Source: Ferruginibacter paludis (GTDB lineage: Bacteria; Bacteroidota; Bacteroidia; Chitinophagales; Chitinophagaceae). Taken from it: a stretch of 64,000 nucleotides of DNA. The stretch covers positions 105,222 through 169,221 of the forward strand of contig NZ_JAUFQJ010000011.1 in the NCBI RefSeq assembly GCF_030409685.1, written 5' to 3'. Both the position numbers and the translations under genes were made by a program. The notes under the pieces were generated by a model. The model ran no database searches and was not told where the DNA came from. It saw only the letters and a list, made by a program, of their open reading frames with translations. This document shows, in pieces, positions 1 through 8,469 of the stretch; within the stretch, counting starts at the first letter, position 1, and each line of letters opens with the position of its first letter.

Positions 1-1
1 C

Positions 2-1834
2 AATAAAGGAAGGGAAAAAATCATCATCACCCAGGTGCCTTACCAGGTTAACCGGGATATGCTTACGCAAAAAATTGGTGATCTTATCAACGACAAAGCT
101 ATCGAAGGCATTTCTGACGTAAACAACGAAAGTAATAATAAGGAAGGTACCAGGATTGTTGTAGAACTTAAAAAAGATGTGGTTGCGCAGGTGGTAATTA
201 ACCAGTTGTTTAAACTAACTGAGTTACAAACTTCTTATGGTATCAATAATGTGGCCCTGGTAAAAGGCCGCCCGAGAGTTTTAAACTTAAAAGAACTGAT
301 TGTTGAGTTTATTGAGTTTCGCCATGAAGTGGTGGTTCGGAGAACACAATATGAATTGCGCAAAGCAAGAGAAAGGGCGCATATCCTGGAAGGTTATATC
401 ATTGCACTGGATAACCTGGATGCGGTGATAAAACTGATCAGGGAATCATCTACGCCTAACCTGGCGCAGGAGGGTTTGGTTAGTAATTTCGGCATGAGTG
501 AGATACAGGCAAAAGCCGTACTGGAACTGCGTTTACAACGCCTGACTGGTATGGAAATAGATAAGATCAGGGAAGAACATGCTGAGATTATGAAACTGAT
601 TGCACGTTTGGAAGAGATTCTTGCCAATGAAGGCATGCGCTACCAGATCATTAAAGATGAATTAACAGAAATCAAAAATAAATTCGGCGACGAACGTAAA
701 TCTGAGATCACTTACGCGGATGATGAGATTGGCATGCTTGACCTGATTGAAGACGAAGATGTAGTGGTTACCATTTCGCATTTAGGTTACATCAAGAGAA
801 CTTCTTCAGATGAATACCGCTCACAGCGAAGGGGTGGCCGCGGTGCCAAAGGAAGCAGTACCAGGCTGGAAGATTATATCGAGCACCTGTTTGTAGCATC
901 TACACATCATACCTTATTATTTTTTACAGAAAAAGGAAGGTGTTTCTGGCTGCCGGTATATAAAATACCTGAAGGCGATAAAACCAGTAAGGGCAGGGCA
1001 TTGCAGAATATGATACAAATACCGCCGGATGATACTGTAAGGGCAATTATTGATGTGAAGAATTTTGATGATAAGGATTATGTAAACAGCCACTATATAT
1101 TGCTGTGTACAAAAAAGGGTATTATCAAAAAAACGGATCTGGAAGATTTCAGTCGCCCAAGACAGAATGGTATTAATGCCATTAATATCCTGGAAGGTGA
1201 TCAGCTGCTGGAAGCTAAATTAACGGATGGCAATTGTGAAATCATCATGGCTGTGAAGAGTGGAAGGGCAATACGTTTTCCGGAAGAGAAAGTGCGTTCT
1301 ACCGGTCGTGGGGGCATTGGGGTTTACGGTATAGAAGTGGACAATGATCATGATGCGGTGGTTGGTATGGTCTGCGTAAACCGGGAAGATAAAACCAGGA
1401 CGATACTGGTAGTGAGCGAAAAAGGATATGGCAAACGTACTTACCTGGACGATCCTGAAACCGGTGAAGCAAATTACCGTGTTACGAACAGGGGTGGAAA
1501 AGGCGTTAAAACTATCAGCGTTACAGAAAAAACAGGATCGCTGGTAGGTCTGCTGGATGTATCAGAAAAGGAAGATTTGATGATAACCTGCGTAAGTGGC
1601 GTAACTATTCGAATGAGTGTCGCAAGCGTAAGTGAACAGGGCCGTGCGACACAAGGTGTAAAACTGATAAGGGTAGATGAAGGTGATGAAATTGCCGCCA
1701 TTACCAAACTGGATGAAAAAGAGGAGGAAACTGAACTTATAACTCCAGCTGAAAATCAAGATCAGGATAAAGCCGATACAGATGCAACTGATACTCCAAA
1801 TTTGGAGGAAGCGTCGGATGCTGATACTGAATAA
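2..1834 (+). CDS. gyrA: DNA gyrase subunit A, C-terminal part (5' end outside window)
   Basis: GyrA is the DNA-cleaving and DNA-wrapping subunit of gyrase, which introduces negative supercoils with GyrB. The reading frame is open from base 2, so the gene starts upstream of the window; a GTG at 35 is internal, not a start. About 610 codons remain of a protein normally near 850 residues. The visible part covers the end of the breakage-reunion domain (IIITQVPYQVN near the left edge), the coiled-coil tower around 300-700, and the beta-pinwheel C-terminal domain. The GyrA box QRRGGRG is encoded at 824-844 and separates GyrA from ParC. The tail is acidic and rich in Asp and Glu, as in many Bacteroidota GyrA proteins. 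A strong hairpin follows the stop codon. Confidence 0.97.
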   Translation, partial: NKGREKIIITQVPYQVNRDMLTQKIGDLINDKAIEGISDVNNESNNKEGTRIVVELKKDVVAQVVINQLFKLTELQTSYGINNVALVKGRPRVLNLKELIVEFIEFRHEVVVRRTQYELRKARERAHILEGYIIALDNLDAVIKLIRESSTPNLAQEGLVSNFGMSEIQAKAVLELRLQRLTGMEIDKIREEHAEIMKLIARLEEILANEGMRYQIIKDELTEIKNKFGDERKSEITYADDEIGMLDLIEDEDVVVTISHLGYIKRTSSDEYRSQRRGGRGAKGSSTRLEDYIEHLFVASTHHTLLFFTEKGRCFWLPVYKIPEGDKTSKGRALQNMIQIPPDDTVRAIIDVKNFDDKDYVNSHYILLCTKKGIIKKTDLEDFSRPRQNGINAINILEGDQLLEAKLTDGNCEIIMAVKSGRAIRFPEEKVRSTGRGGIGVYGIEVDNDHDAVVGMVCVNREDKTRTILVVSEKGYGKRTYLDDPETGEANYRVTNRGGKGVKTISVTEKTGSLVGLLDVSEKEDLMITCVSGVTIRMSVASVSEQGRATQGVKLIRVDEGDEIAAITKLDEKEEETELITPAENQDQDKADTDATDTPNLEEASDADTE

Positions 1835-1855
1835 TTTATAGAATTTATTTGAAAT

Positions 1856-1891
1856 AAAACAGGCTGTTGCGGTAACGTGGCAGCCTGTTTT
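1856..1891 (+). terminator. Rho-independent terminator of gyrA
   Basis: A perfect 11-bp inverted repeat (AAAACAGGCTG at 1856-1866 and CAGCCTGTTTT at 1881-1891) with a 14-nt loop lies 22 bases after the gyrA stop. The T run is part of the 3' arm, and the mirrored A run would let it work on the other strand too. Confidence 0.85.
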
Positions 1892-2046
1892 CATTCATCG
1901 CAGTCGTGAACGGGATCTTATTGCTTCATTTTAATCCAACTCCGTCATAAATAAATTAATAAATATTTTATTCTTATTGATAATTAGAGAATTAGGACCA
2001 ATTTATAATAATTTAATTCCAAGTAGGTTTTATTATTTAAAATTAA

Positions 2047-2181
2047 ATGATAAATATGTTAATTTACTTCCTGATTATCAGCCTATTAATTTTCCTATTT
2101 ATATTTTCAAAATTAATTTTTGCATTATGGACGTATAAAATCAGAATGGCTAATGAAAAATATAACGACTTCCAAAATTAA
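2047..2181 (+). CDS. Putative 44-residue small membrane protein
   Basis: An ATG at 2047 opens a 44-codon frame ending in TAA at 2179-2181. Residues 4-28 are almost entirely hydrophobic (Leu, Ile, Phe, Tyr) and would make one membrane helix. A basic/polar tail follows (WTYKIRMANEKYNDFQN). Amphipathic logic and the charged C-terminus favour a real peptide, but the surroundings are very AT-rich and such frames also arise by chance. No family is recognised, and its topology differs from the two small proteins encoded at 2483-2599 and 3010-3123. Confidence 0.4.
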   Translation: MINMLIYFLIISLLIFLFIFSKLIFALWTYKIRMANEKYNDFQN

Positions 2182-2314
2182 TTAAAATGCTGGTAATTAT
2201 TATTTTATAACAAGTTATCTAAATATTTAGTTAATGTAACGACGGAATATTACTCAATTAGATGAATTTTTGGCGCAGAACGGGTTGGCCTGAATAGCGC
2301 TATTTAAATAAAAA

Positions 2315-2338
2315 CCCGGCAATTAGAAAAATGCCGGG
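2315..2338 (-). terminator. Terminator on the minus strand, downstream of the 38-residue ORF
   Basis: CCCGGCA (2315-2321) and TGCCGGG (2332-2338) form a perfect 7-bp GC-rich stem. Read on the minus strand it is followed by TTTTTATTT, so it ends transcription coming from the small ORF at 2483-2599. The plus-strand side has no T run. Confidence 0.65.
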
Positions 2339-2482
2339 AAAAGTCTTCACATTACTTAGCTGCTATACCAATATAATTTATAGTGACACTTTGAATATTT
2401 GTACAAAAATAAGTTAATTGTCAACATAACAATTATCAATTTTTATGAGCGGTAAGATTTCGGTATAGCAAAAGCGGGGAAG

Positions 2483-2599
2483 TTAATTTCCTGCCATTGT
2501 TATATCGTAGGCAAGGTAAGCAATGAGGAGTACCAGGGAAACAGCAGCAAATCTGACTAACCACTTCAGGAGTGTCAGCGTCAGTAAATCTTCATTCAT
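2483..2599 (-). CDS. Small single-pass membrane protein, 38 residues (paralogue of 3010-3123)
   Basis: ATG at 2599, stop at 2483-2485. The peptide has a short acidic head (MNED), the signature LLKWLVR at residues 10-16, and a hydrophobic helix at about 17-31 ending in a short polar tail. It aligns without gaps to the 37-residue peptide at 3010-3123: nine identities in 37 positions (M1, D4, L6, T9, L11, K12, W13, R16, L25) and many conservative changes. A minus-strand terminator lies 145 bases downstream and a small hairpin lies just upstream. Conservation between two copies in a gene-poor region is the main reason to believe it. The function is unknown; single-helix peptides of this size often bind larger membrane complexes, but nothing here shows that. 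Confidence 0.6.
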   Translation of the reverse strand: MNEDLLTLTLLKWLVRFAAVSLVLLIAYLAYDITMAGN

Positions 2600-2624
2600 A
2601 AATTTGGCATCTTTTAGTAAAAAT

Positions 2625-2644
2625 GCCTCTGCTGTCACAGAGGC
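2625..2644 (-). promoter_or_regulatory. Hairpin just upstream of the 38-residue ORF
   Basis: GCCTCTG (2625-2631) and CAGAGGC (2638-2644) form a 7-bp stem with a 6-nt loop. On the minus strand it is followed by ATTTTTA and lies 25 bases before the ATG at 2599. It could be a terminator for an upstream transcript or a leader attenuator; the sequence does not decide. Confidence 0.35.
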
Positions 2645-2787
2645 TAAAACAATTTACAACATGAATTATGAGGTATTAACAAATGTCTAACGAAATATTT
2701 TAACCGGTATTGCAACCAACCTGGAAAGTTTTTAAGGGAAGTCAGGTTGACGTCGGCGCTCAAACAAAACAGTGCTTAAATAAAAGA

Positions 2788-2812
2788 GGGGCTGGTGTTG
2801 AAACACCGCCCC
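2788..2812. terminator. Bidirectional terminator between the two small-ORF units
   Basis: The stem is GGGGC plus GGTGT paired with ACACC plus GCCCC, with a single bulged T at 2793 and a TGAA tetraloop. On the plus strand it is followed by GTTTTTT; on the minus strand by TCTTTTATTT. It therefore can end the minus-strand transcript of the small ORF at 3010-3123. Confidence 0.75.
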
Positions 2813-3009
2813 GTTTTTTGTCCAATATCCTATGAAAACCAGTGTAAAGTAACAGGTGAAAGACGGATTATTTATTACGAGATTCGGAATACTTTTTTTG
2901 CAAAATCGCGAAATTAAAAGCTCAGCTTAATGCTGGACAAGAATAAATACTACTTGTATATAAAGACCGTTAGAATAAGCCTGTCCGGCTTTGATGGAAC
3001 ACCTCATTA

Positions 3010-3123
3010 TTAATTCCAGCCAACAGTTGCGGCAATATAGAGCACTGACAGGAATGCAATGGCCATGACGGTTACCCTGATCATCCATTTTAATACAGTG
3101 AACTTGAGCGAATCGTTTTCCAT
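3010..3123 (-). CDS. Small single-pass membrane protein, 37 residues (paralogue of 2483-2599)
   Basis: ATG at 3123, stop at 3010-3012. The peptide begins MEND, has VLKWMIR at residues 10-16 and a hydrophobic helix at about 17-33, ending in GWN. The acidic head, the LKW-[hydrophobic]2-R signature at identical positions and the length match the peptide at 2483-2599. Both are followed on the minus strand by a strong terminator (here the hairpin at 2788-2812). Codons are less AT-biased than the flanking spacer. The function is unknown. A 74-codon frame overlaps it in another register (2927-3151) but has no membrane-protein pattern and no paralogue. Confidence 0.6.
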   Translation of the reverse strand: MENDSLKFTVLKWMIRVTVMAIAFLSVLYIAATVGWN

Positions 3124-3954
3124 ATGTTGAGTGACATTTAAGGCTATACAAAATTAAAAAATAGATTAAAATTTTTAAAGGACCGTCCGTGTCAAATTTG
3201 TGAACCTGATTAGCTTTATAATAAGGACAGCAAAAATAAAACGCACTCCACCGCTACGATCCATTCGCCAGTGGCAAGGAAAAAAAATAAAACGTGGGAG
3301 GGAGAAGAAAGGCATGTGCGCCTGTTTAACATAATATTAATTATAGGAATTGCTCCACAATTAATTTTACGCAAAATGAAGTAAATCATTAAATTGAATG
3401 ACCTTATGAATAAAAGATCAGGTGCAAATTAATATGAGGTATCAAAAACAATAGCTAGTGTGTATACCAATAAAATACTATCTATGAAAAATAGAAAAAT
3501 GGGGACAAATAATGCGGTCTTTGCACAATAAAACCCCCAATAATACATTATTCTTTTATGCTATTGCCACCTGTTTACAAACCAGTATCTTTTGACATTT
3601 TTACATAATAAACTAAAAAAAGACAAAAAAAGATAAGAAAAGTTACAAGTCGTAATGCCCTTTTTAAAAAATCAAGGGTTCCATTCGTGTTAGTATATGA
3701 TGAATATTTTGTTACAGTCATAGATATAGAATTTAAGATGTTGTTGGTTTTAAAAAAGCAAAGCAACTGGATTTAATAATACACTTGAAATTCTAAAACA
3801 TATCTATCAAAGACTTTGCCATTATTATATTAGGGCTGATAAAAGGTTAGTAATTAACGAAATAAGTAGCGAAAACGGGTGTCCTTCCTATTTTATAAAT
3901 AAACTGTAATTACATTCGCAGTAAAGCGTATATTTTATCAATTGTTTTATTTCT
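3124..3954. other. AT-rich spacer without a supported gene
   Basis: These 831 bases contain only short frames. The longest is a minus-strand 63-codon frame at 3575-3766 with a hydrophobic stretch near its C-terminus; it has no terminator, no paralogue and very AT-rich codons, so it is not called. A promoter-like element for the next gene sits at 3911-3918. Confidence 0.5.
3911..3918 (+). promoter_or_regulatory. Candidate Bacteroidota -7 element (TACATTCG)
   Basis: TACATTCG differs by one base from the Bacteroidota -7 consensus TAnnTTTG and is followed by CAGTAAA. It lies 36 bases before the ATG of the lipoprotein at 3955. The same TAnnTTCGCAGT pattern occurs before the gene at 37068. Confidence 0.35.
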
Positions 3955-5157
3955 ATGAAAAATACATTATTCTATATCTTCTCTTTTATCATATTCACGC
4001 TGGCATTTACGTCATGCGAGAAGGAACGCAGTACAGAATCGGGACTATTTACCACTGGTACCAATTCCGGAACTTCGATTTATTCTTATGTTGGCGCACC
4101 GAACTGTACCTCTCCCAAGGTGAAAGGAAGTTATGCGGCCGGCGTGTCTGTAACTATTGCCAATACTGTTACACTTCAGGTTAATGTCCAAACACCGGGA
4201 ACATATCTAATTTCCACAGCTACTATTAATGGGATAACTTTCAAAGGATCAGGTACATTTTCAACAACAGGCATTCAAAACTTAAACTTACTGGCAACGG
4301 GCTCGCCGGTGGCGGCGGGAACATTTACCTATATACCCGGTACCAACGGTTGCACATTTGAAGTGGTATTCAATGAAGGTACTGTTGCAACATCCGTTTA
4401 TACTTTTCCGGATGCACCCAATGTATGCAGTGCAATAACCGTAAATGGAAGTTATATTGCGGGAGAAACACTTTCAGCAGCAAACACAGTTAATGGAATC
4501 CAGGTAAATGTTACCAAAACAGGAACCTGGGCGGTTGCAACATTACCCAATAATGGAATCAGTTTTAGTGGCTCCGGATCCTTTACCACAACGGGTTTAC
4601 AAAACATAGGTCTCGTTGCCAGCGGAACCCCTATTACTTCCGGCCCTTTTAATTATTCACCCGGCAACAACGGATGCTCATTTACTATCGCAGTATCTCC
4701 GGCGAATCCATTGCCTGTGGATTACATCAGGTGTAAAATAGATGGTGTAACAACAACATTTGGTTATTCAGTTTCGGCTTCAGCAATTAACACACCGGCT
4801 CAGCCACCTGTTCCTGCGACTTTTGGACTGGGTATTACGGCAGGCATGGCTGCAGACTCTGAAGAGAAAATTGAAATGTCGCTTACAAAAACAACGGCCT
4901 CTATTATTACAGGTGATATTTTTGATGTCAATAGCCTGGCTACCGGGAAGATTTACCTCGTATCATATACCAATGCTTCTCTCTTAAGCTGGAGCGCTGT
5001 GTCTTCAATTGTATATACACCTTTTACTGTTAAGATTACGGGCAAAACAGATACCAGGATACAGGGTACCTTTAGTGGTACAATAAGTGATACTGGTGCT
5101 GCCGGAGGCAATACGAAAGTAATAACGGATGGGATATTTAGCTTGCCTGTTCAATAG
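3955..5157 (+). CDS. Repeat-containing lipoprotein (400 residues)
   Basis: This is a probable surface or periplasmic lipoprotein: a hydrophobic signal of about 20 residues ends in the lipobox FTSC, followed by EKE. Residues about 46-135 and 152-247 are two copies of a ~95-residue repeat. Each has a Cys near its start, GSY.AG, NTV, a GT[YW] turn, NGI.F.GSG.F, TTG[IL]QN, and a closing PG..GC.F. The Cys near each end of a repeat may pair as a disulfide. Residues about 255-400 form a different C-terminal domain starting RCKIDG, resembling small uncharacterised Bacteroidota lipoprotein domains; the match is by eye only. The next gene carries the same repeat and starts 40 bases downstream, so they are probably co-transcribed. 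The biochemical function is unknown. Confidence 0.8.
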   Translation: MKNTLFYIFSFIIFTLAFTSCEKERSTESGLFTTGTNSGTSIYSYVGAPNCTSPKVKGSYAAGVSVTIANTVTLQVNVQTPGTYLISTATINGITFKGSGTFSTTGIQNLNLLATGSPVAAGTFTYIPGTNGCTFEVVFNEGTVATSVYTFPDAPNVCSAITVNGSYIAGETLSAANTVNGIQVNVTKTGTWAVATLPNNGISFSGSGSFTTTGLQNIGLVASGTPITSGPFNYSPGNNGCSFTIAVSPANPLPVDYIRCKIDGVTTTFGYSVSASAINTPAQPPVPATFGLGITAGMAADSEEKIEMSLTKTTASIITGDIFDVNSLATGKIYLVSYTNASLLSWSAVSSIVYTPFTVKITGKTDTRIQGTFSGTISDTGAAGGNTKVITDGIFSLPVQ

Positions 5158-5197
5158 ATTTAATGCCGGCAAAATATTATATAAATAACCAATTAAA

Positions 5198-5950
5198 ATG
5201 AACAAAAAATTATCCCGGCTTTTGTTATTGCTTTTTGGAGCGCTGTCATTTACTTCCTGCCAGAAAGAATTGAATTTTCCTTCCACCAGCATACTTACAC
5301 CCGGTACAGGTGGCGGCTCTGCTAAATTTAAATTTGCAGGCGGTGCCAATTCCTGCACCGGGGCTTTAATCAGTGGTACCTATAATGCCGGAACTGCTCT
5401 CAACAATCAAAATACCATTACATTAAAAGTTACAGTTGACTCTATTGGTTCTTACACCCTGGCAACCGCCAATATCAATGGGGTTATCTTTAGTGGTTCG
5501 GGCGAGTTTACTTCCACAGGATCACAAAATATTATTTTGACAGGATCGGGAACACCTGTAACAGCAGGCAGTTTTAACTTCATACCAGGTTTTGCCGGAT
5601 GTGCATTTTCTATATCTTTTACAGCTAAGTCAACTGGTGTTGCCCAGTTTACCTTAAACGGAGCACCCGACAGTTGCACTGCCCCGGTGGTAAGCGGCAC
5701 TTATATTGTGGGTACTGCGCTCAATGCTGCCAACACCGTTTTACTAAAAGTATCAGTGACTACCGCAGGAACCTATTCCGTAAGCAGTAATGCAGTAAAT
5801 GGCGTGCTATTTTCGGTCACCGGAAAATTTGCGGCCAATGGTCAACAAAGTGTTATCCTTACCGGCTCAGGAAAGCCCCTTAAATCGGGCACTTTCACTT
5901 TTACACCGGGTACTTATGGGTGTAAGTTTGCTGTTCATTTTACAGAGTAA
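5198..5950 (+). CDS. Repeat-containing lipoprotein (250 residues), partner of the preceding gene
   Basis: A signal sequence ends in the lipobox FTSC-QKE. Apart from a Gly/Thr-rich linker the whole protein is two copies of the repeat seen in the upstream lipoprotein (residues about 47-141 and 155-249), with the same paired Cys, NGV.FS.[TS]G.F and PG..GC.F signatures. It lacks the extra C-terminal domain of its neighbour, so it looks like a shortened paralogue produced by tandem duplication. The family role is not known; adhesion or surface-layer function is a guess from the beta-rich composition. Confidence 0.8.
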   Translation: MNKKLSRLLLLLFGALSFTSCQKELNFPSTSILTPGTGGGSAKFKFAGGANSCTGALISGTYNAGTALNNQNTITLKVTVDSIGSYTLATANINGVIFSGSGEFTSTGSQNIILTGSGTPVTAGSFNFIPGFAGCAFSISFTAKSTGVAQFTLNGAPDSCTAPVVSGTYIVGTALNAANTVLLKVSVTTAGTYSVSSNAVNGVLFSVTGKFAANGQQSVILTGSGKPLKSGTFTFTPGTYGCKFAVHFTE

Positions 5951-6051
5951 ACAAATTATTACCACCATCATCCGCCCTGTGGGGCATCAGTTATTTAGCC
6001 TCCTTCTTTCTATTTTTTGCACTTACTGGTACAAAGATTACTTTTACCGGA

Positions 6052-7383
6052 ATGCAACACAATAATATACCCACAGAAAAGATACTGGCCAACCTGCAAA
6101 TAACAGCGCTAAATGAAATGCAGCACGCTGCACTAAAGGCCAATGAAGAAAACGACAATGTATTGTTGCTGTCATCGACCGGTTCTGGAAAAACACTGGC
6201 ATTTCTGCTTCCTGTAGTGCAATTACTTACAAAACAAAATAAAAGTGTCCAGGCGCTCATATTAGTTCCCTCCCGTGAACTGGCCATTCAAATTGATGAG
6301 GTATTCAGAAAAATGGCTACCGGTTACAAGGTTACCGTTTGCTATGGCGGACATAAAAGAGAAACAGAAGAGAATAATTTGGTGCAATCGCCTGCAGTTA
6401 TTATTGGTACACCCGGCCGTGTAGCAGATCATATCCGACGGAATAATTTTGAAACCGACGCCATCACTACATTGGTGTTGGACGAATTTGATAAATCGCT
6501 GGAGCTGGGTTTCCTGGAGGAAATGTCTTTCATTGTTGGCGCCCTTCCATCGGTAAAGAAAAGAATCCTGACTTCGGCAACCGAAGCTGTTCGCATTCCG
6601 GATTTTATCGGAATGGTTTCACCAGCAAGACTGAATTTTTTATCGCCTTCCGAAAAACCTGCAGCCGACGAACTCGTTGTAAGAACCGTGCTATCGCCCG
6701 ACAAGGATAAAGTTGAAACTTTGTTCCGCCTGATTTGTTCCATAGGTAACAAATCAATGATCGTATTTTGTAATCACCGTGAATCGGTAGAACGCACCAG
6801 TCATTTTTTAAAAGAAAAGGGAATTGTGAATGTATTTTACCATGGAGGAATGGAACAGCAGGAAAGGGAAAGTGCCATGTGCAAATTCAAGAATGGTACT
6901 TCCAATGTATTGGTTACAACTGACCTTGCTTCCCGTGGACTTGATATTCCTGATATAAAATATATCATTCACTTTCACCTGCCACCTACGGCAGATGTGT
7001 ACACTCATCGCAACGGCAGAACCGCCCGTATGGATGCCGGCGGTAAATCAGTATTGATTTTGTCTGAAGATGAAAAACTGCCGAACTATATAACAGGCCA
7101 TACAGAAGCCATTGAATTGCCGGAAAGAATTGAGTTGCCAGAAAAACCCAAATGGAGCACTTTATTTATAGCAGCAGGTAAAAAAGATAAAGTCAATAAA
7201 ATTGATATCGTAGGTTTCTTATCGAATAAAGGGCTGCTAAAAAAAGATGACATCGGTTTAATAGAAGTGAAAGATTTCTTTTCTTTTGTCGCAGTGCGGA
7301 AGTTAAAAGCAGGCTCCGTGCTGGAGTTGATTAAAGACGAAAAGATAAAAAATAAAAAAGTAAAAATTGCGGTAGCAAAATAA
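6052..7383 (+). CDS. DEAD-box ATP-dependent RNA helicase with DbpA RNA-binding domain
   Basis: This RNA helicase uses ATP to unwind or remodel short RNA duplexes; the DbpA type acts on 23S rRNA during ribosome assembly. Visible motifs are the Walker A SSTGSGKT (41-48), PSRELA (motif Ia), TPGR (Ib), DEFD at 144-147 in place of DEAD, TSAT at 174-177, the TDLASRGLDIP segment and HRNGRTAR from 319. Residues about 375-443 match the DbpA C-terminal RRM-like domain (WSTLFI, then KIDIVGFL), which argues for rRNA binding. The Q-motif region is short. At 443 residues it has the size of DbpA. It starts 101 bases after the lipoproteins and converges on lpxK with only 14 bases between stops. Specificity for the 23S hairpin 92 is inferred. 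Confidence 0.92.
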   Translation: MQHNNIPTEKILANLQITALNEMQHAALKANEENDNVLLLSSTGSGKTLAFLLPVVQLLTKQNKSVQALILVPSRELAIQIDEVFRKMATGYKVTVCYGGHKRETEENNLVQSPAVIIGTPGRVADHIRRNNFETDAITTLVLDEFDKSLELGFLEEMSFIVGALPSVKKRILTSATEAVRIPDFIGMVSPARLNFLSPSEKPAADELVVRTVLSPDKDKVETLFRLICSIGNKSMIVFCNHRESVERTSHFLKEKGIVNVFYHGGMEQQERESAMCKFKNGTSNVLVTTDLASRGLDIPDIKYIIHFHLPPTADVYTHRNGRTARMDAGGKSVLILSEDEKLPNYITGHTEAIELPERIELPEKPKWSTLFIAAGKKDKVNKIDIVGFLSNKGLLKKDDIGLIEVKDFFSFVAVRKLKAGSVLELIKDEKIKNKKVKIAVAK

Positions 7384-7397
7384 GTTTGTCCGCAACT

Positions 7398-8459
7398 TCA
7401 GTTTTCTTTTGGTTTAAAAGAAGCAATAAAATCAGTGACTGTGTTGCAAAATGCTTCAGACTGGTTAAACATAAACGCATGTTGTACGGGCAATACAAAC
7501 ACTGGTAACTCTTTCAGTTCATTTTCAAATTTCTTCAACCTTACACCATCTTTTTCAGTGGTTAAAATAATTTTATCCTCAGAAGCGATTTTACTAAACT
7601 GCTTTTTTATTTCAGCAAGGTCACCACTGTCAAAAATATGATGATCCGGATAACGCAGCATATCATAGGTATGCACCTGCGTTGTTAAAAAATCTTTCAG
7701 CGGTTTGGGATTGGCAATACCACAAATCAGTAACACATCAGTGCTATGTGAAATTGCTGACGGTACTTTTGAAAAAAGATGATAGGGCGTTCCATAAATG
7801 ATCTCAGTAAAAAAAACCTGTTGATTTGGCGAAGGTTTCAATTCTTTTATAATCTGGTCTCTTTCGGCTTCTTCCAGGTTACGCCTGCATTTTGTCACAA
7901 CAATAATTTGCGCACGGGTTGCGCTTGATTTAATATCTCTCAAATCGCCGCCGGGCAGTATAAAATCACGGGTATATAAATTGTTGTAGTCTGTCAGTAA
8001 TATATTTAAGCCGGCTGTAACCTGCCTGTGTTGAAAGGCATCGTCCAGAATGATTACCTGAGTATCTGGTCTGTCATGCAACAATTGCGGTATTGCTTCC
8101 AGCCTTTCTTCACCTACAGCTACGCTCACATCAGGAAATTTTAAATGAAACTGCATTGGTTCATCACCTATATCAAGCGCCGTGGTATTCTCATCCGCCA
8201 GTCCGTAACCTTTGGTTTTTCTTTTATAACCCCGGCTGATAGTGGCTGTCGCGTAATCATTTTTTAAAAACCGCAACAAATATTCCACCATGGGCGTTTT
8301 ACCGGTTCCTCCTACGGCCAGGTTACCCACGCATATAACTGGAAAATTAAAGGAAGCAGATTTGAGATAATTTTTATCAAACAATTTGTTTCTAATCCAT
8401 AATATCATTCCATACAAAAATGATAGAGGCAGCAACAGATATCGGAAACTTTTTAGCAA
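7398..8459 (-). CDS. lpxK: Tetraacyldisaccharide 4'-kinase
   Basis: LpxK phosphorylates the 4' position of the lipid A disaccharide at the inner face of the inner membrane, the sixth step of the Raetz pathway. The sequence has an N-terminal membrane helix (about residues 5-22), then the P-loop GGTGKT (50-55), and the conserved DDAFQHR segment. Length (353) is normal. The start is unusual: no in-frame ATG precedes residue 18, and TTG at 8457-8459 is the best start because it keeps the membrane helix typical of the family. It lies 10 bases after the stop of the cyclo-ligase gene and belongs to the same minus-strand run. Confidence 0.95.
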   Translation of the reverse strand: MLKSFRYLLLPLSFLYGMILWIRNKLFDKNYLKSASFNFPVICVGNLAVGGTGKTPMVEYLLRFLKNDYATATISRGYKRKTKGYGLADENTTALDIGDEPMQFHLKFPDVSVAVGEERLEAIPQLLHDRPDTQVIILDDAFQHRQVTAGLNILLTDYNNLYTRDFILPGGDLRDIKSSATRAQIIVVTKCRRNLEEAERDQIIKELKPSPNQQVFFTEIIYGTPYHLFSKVPSAISHSTDVLLICGIANPKPLKDFLTTQVHTYDMLRYPDHHIFDSGDLAEIKKQFSKIASEDKIILTTEKDGVRLKKFENELKELPVFVLPVQHAFMFNQSEAFCNTVTDFIASFKPKEN

Positions 8460-8469
8460 TAAATAAATT

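Noticed and set aside
2..1834. Topoisomerase IV subunit A instead of gyrase
   Set aside because: The GyrA box QRRGGRG and the pinwheel domain are present, which ParC lacks.
1562..1894. 110-codon minus-strand frame over the gyrA tail
   Set aside because: Shadow of the gyrA coding strand and its terminator; no protein pattern.
3575..3766. 63-codon minus-strand frame with a hydrophobic C-terminal half
   Set aside because: Very AT-rich, no terminator or promoter, no relation to the small LKW peptides; likely chance.
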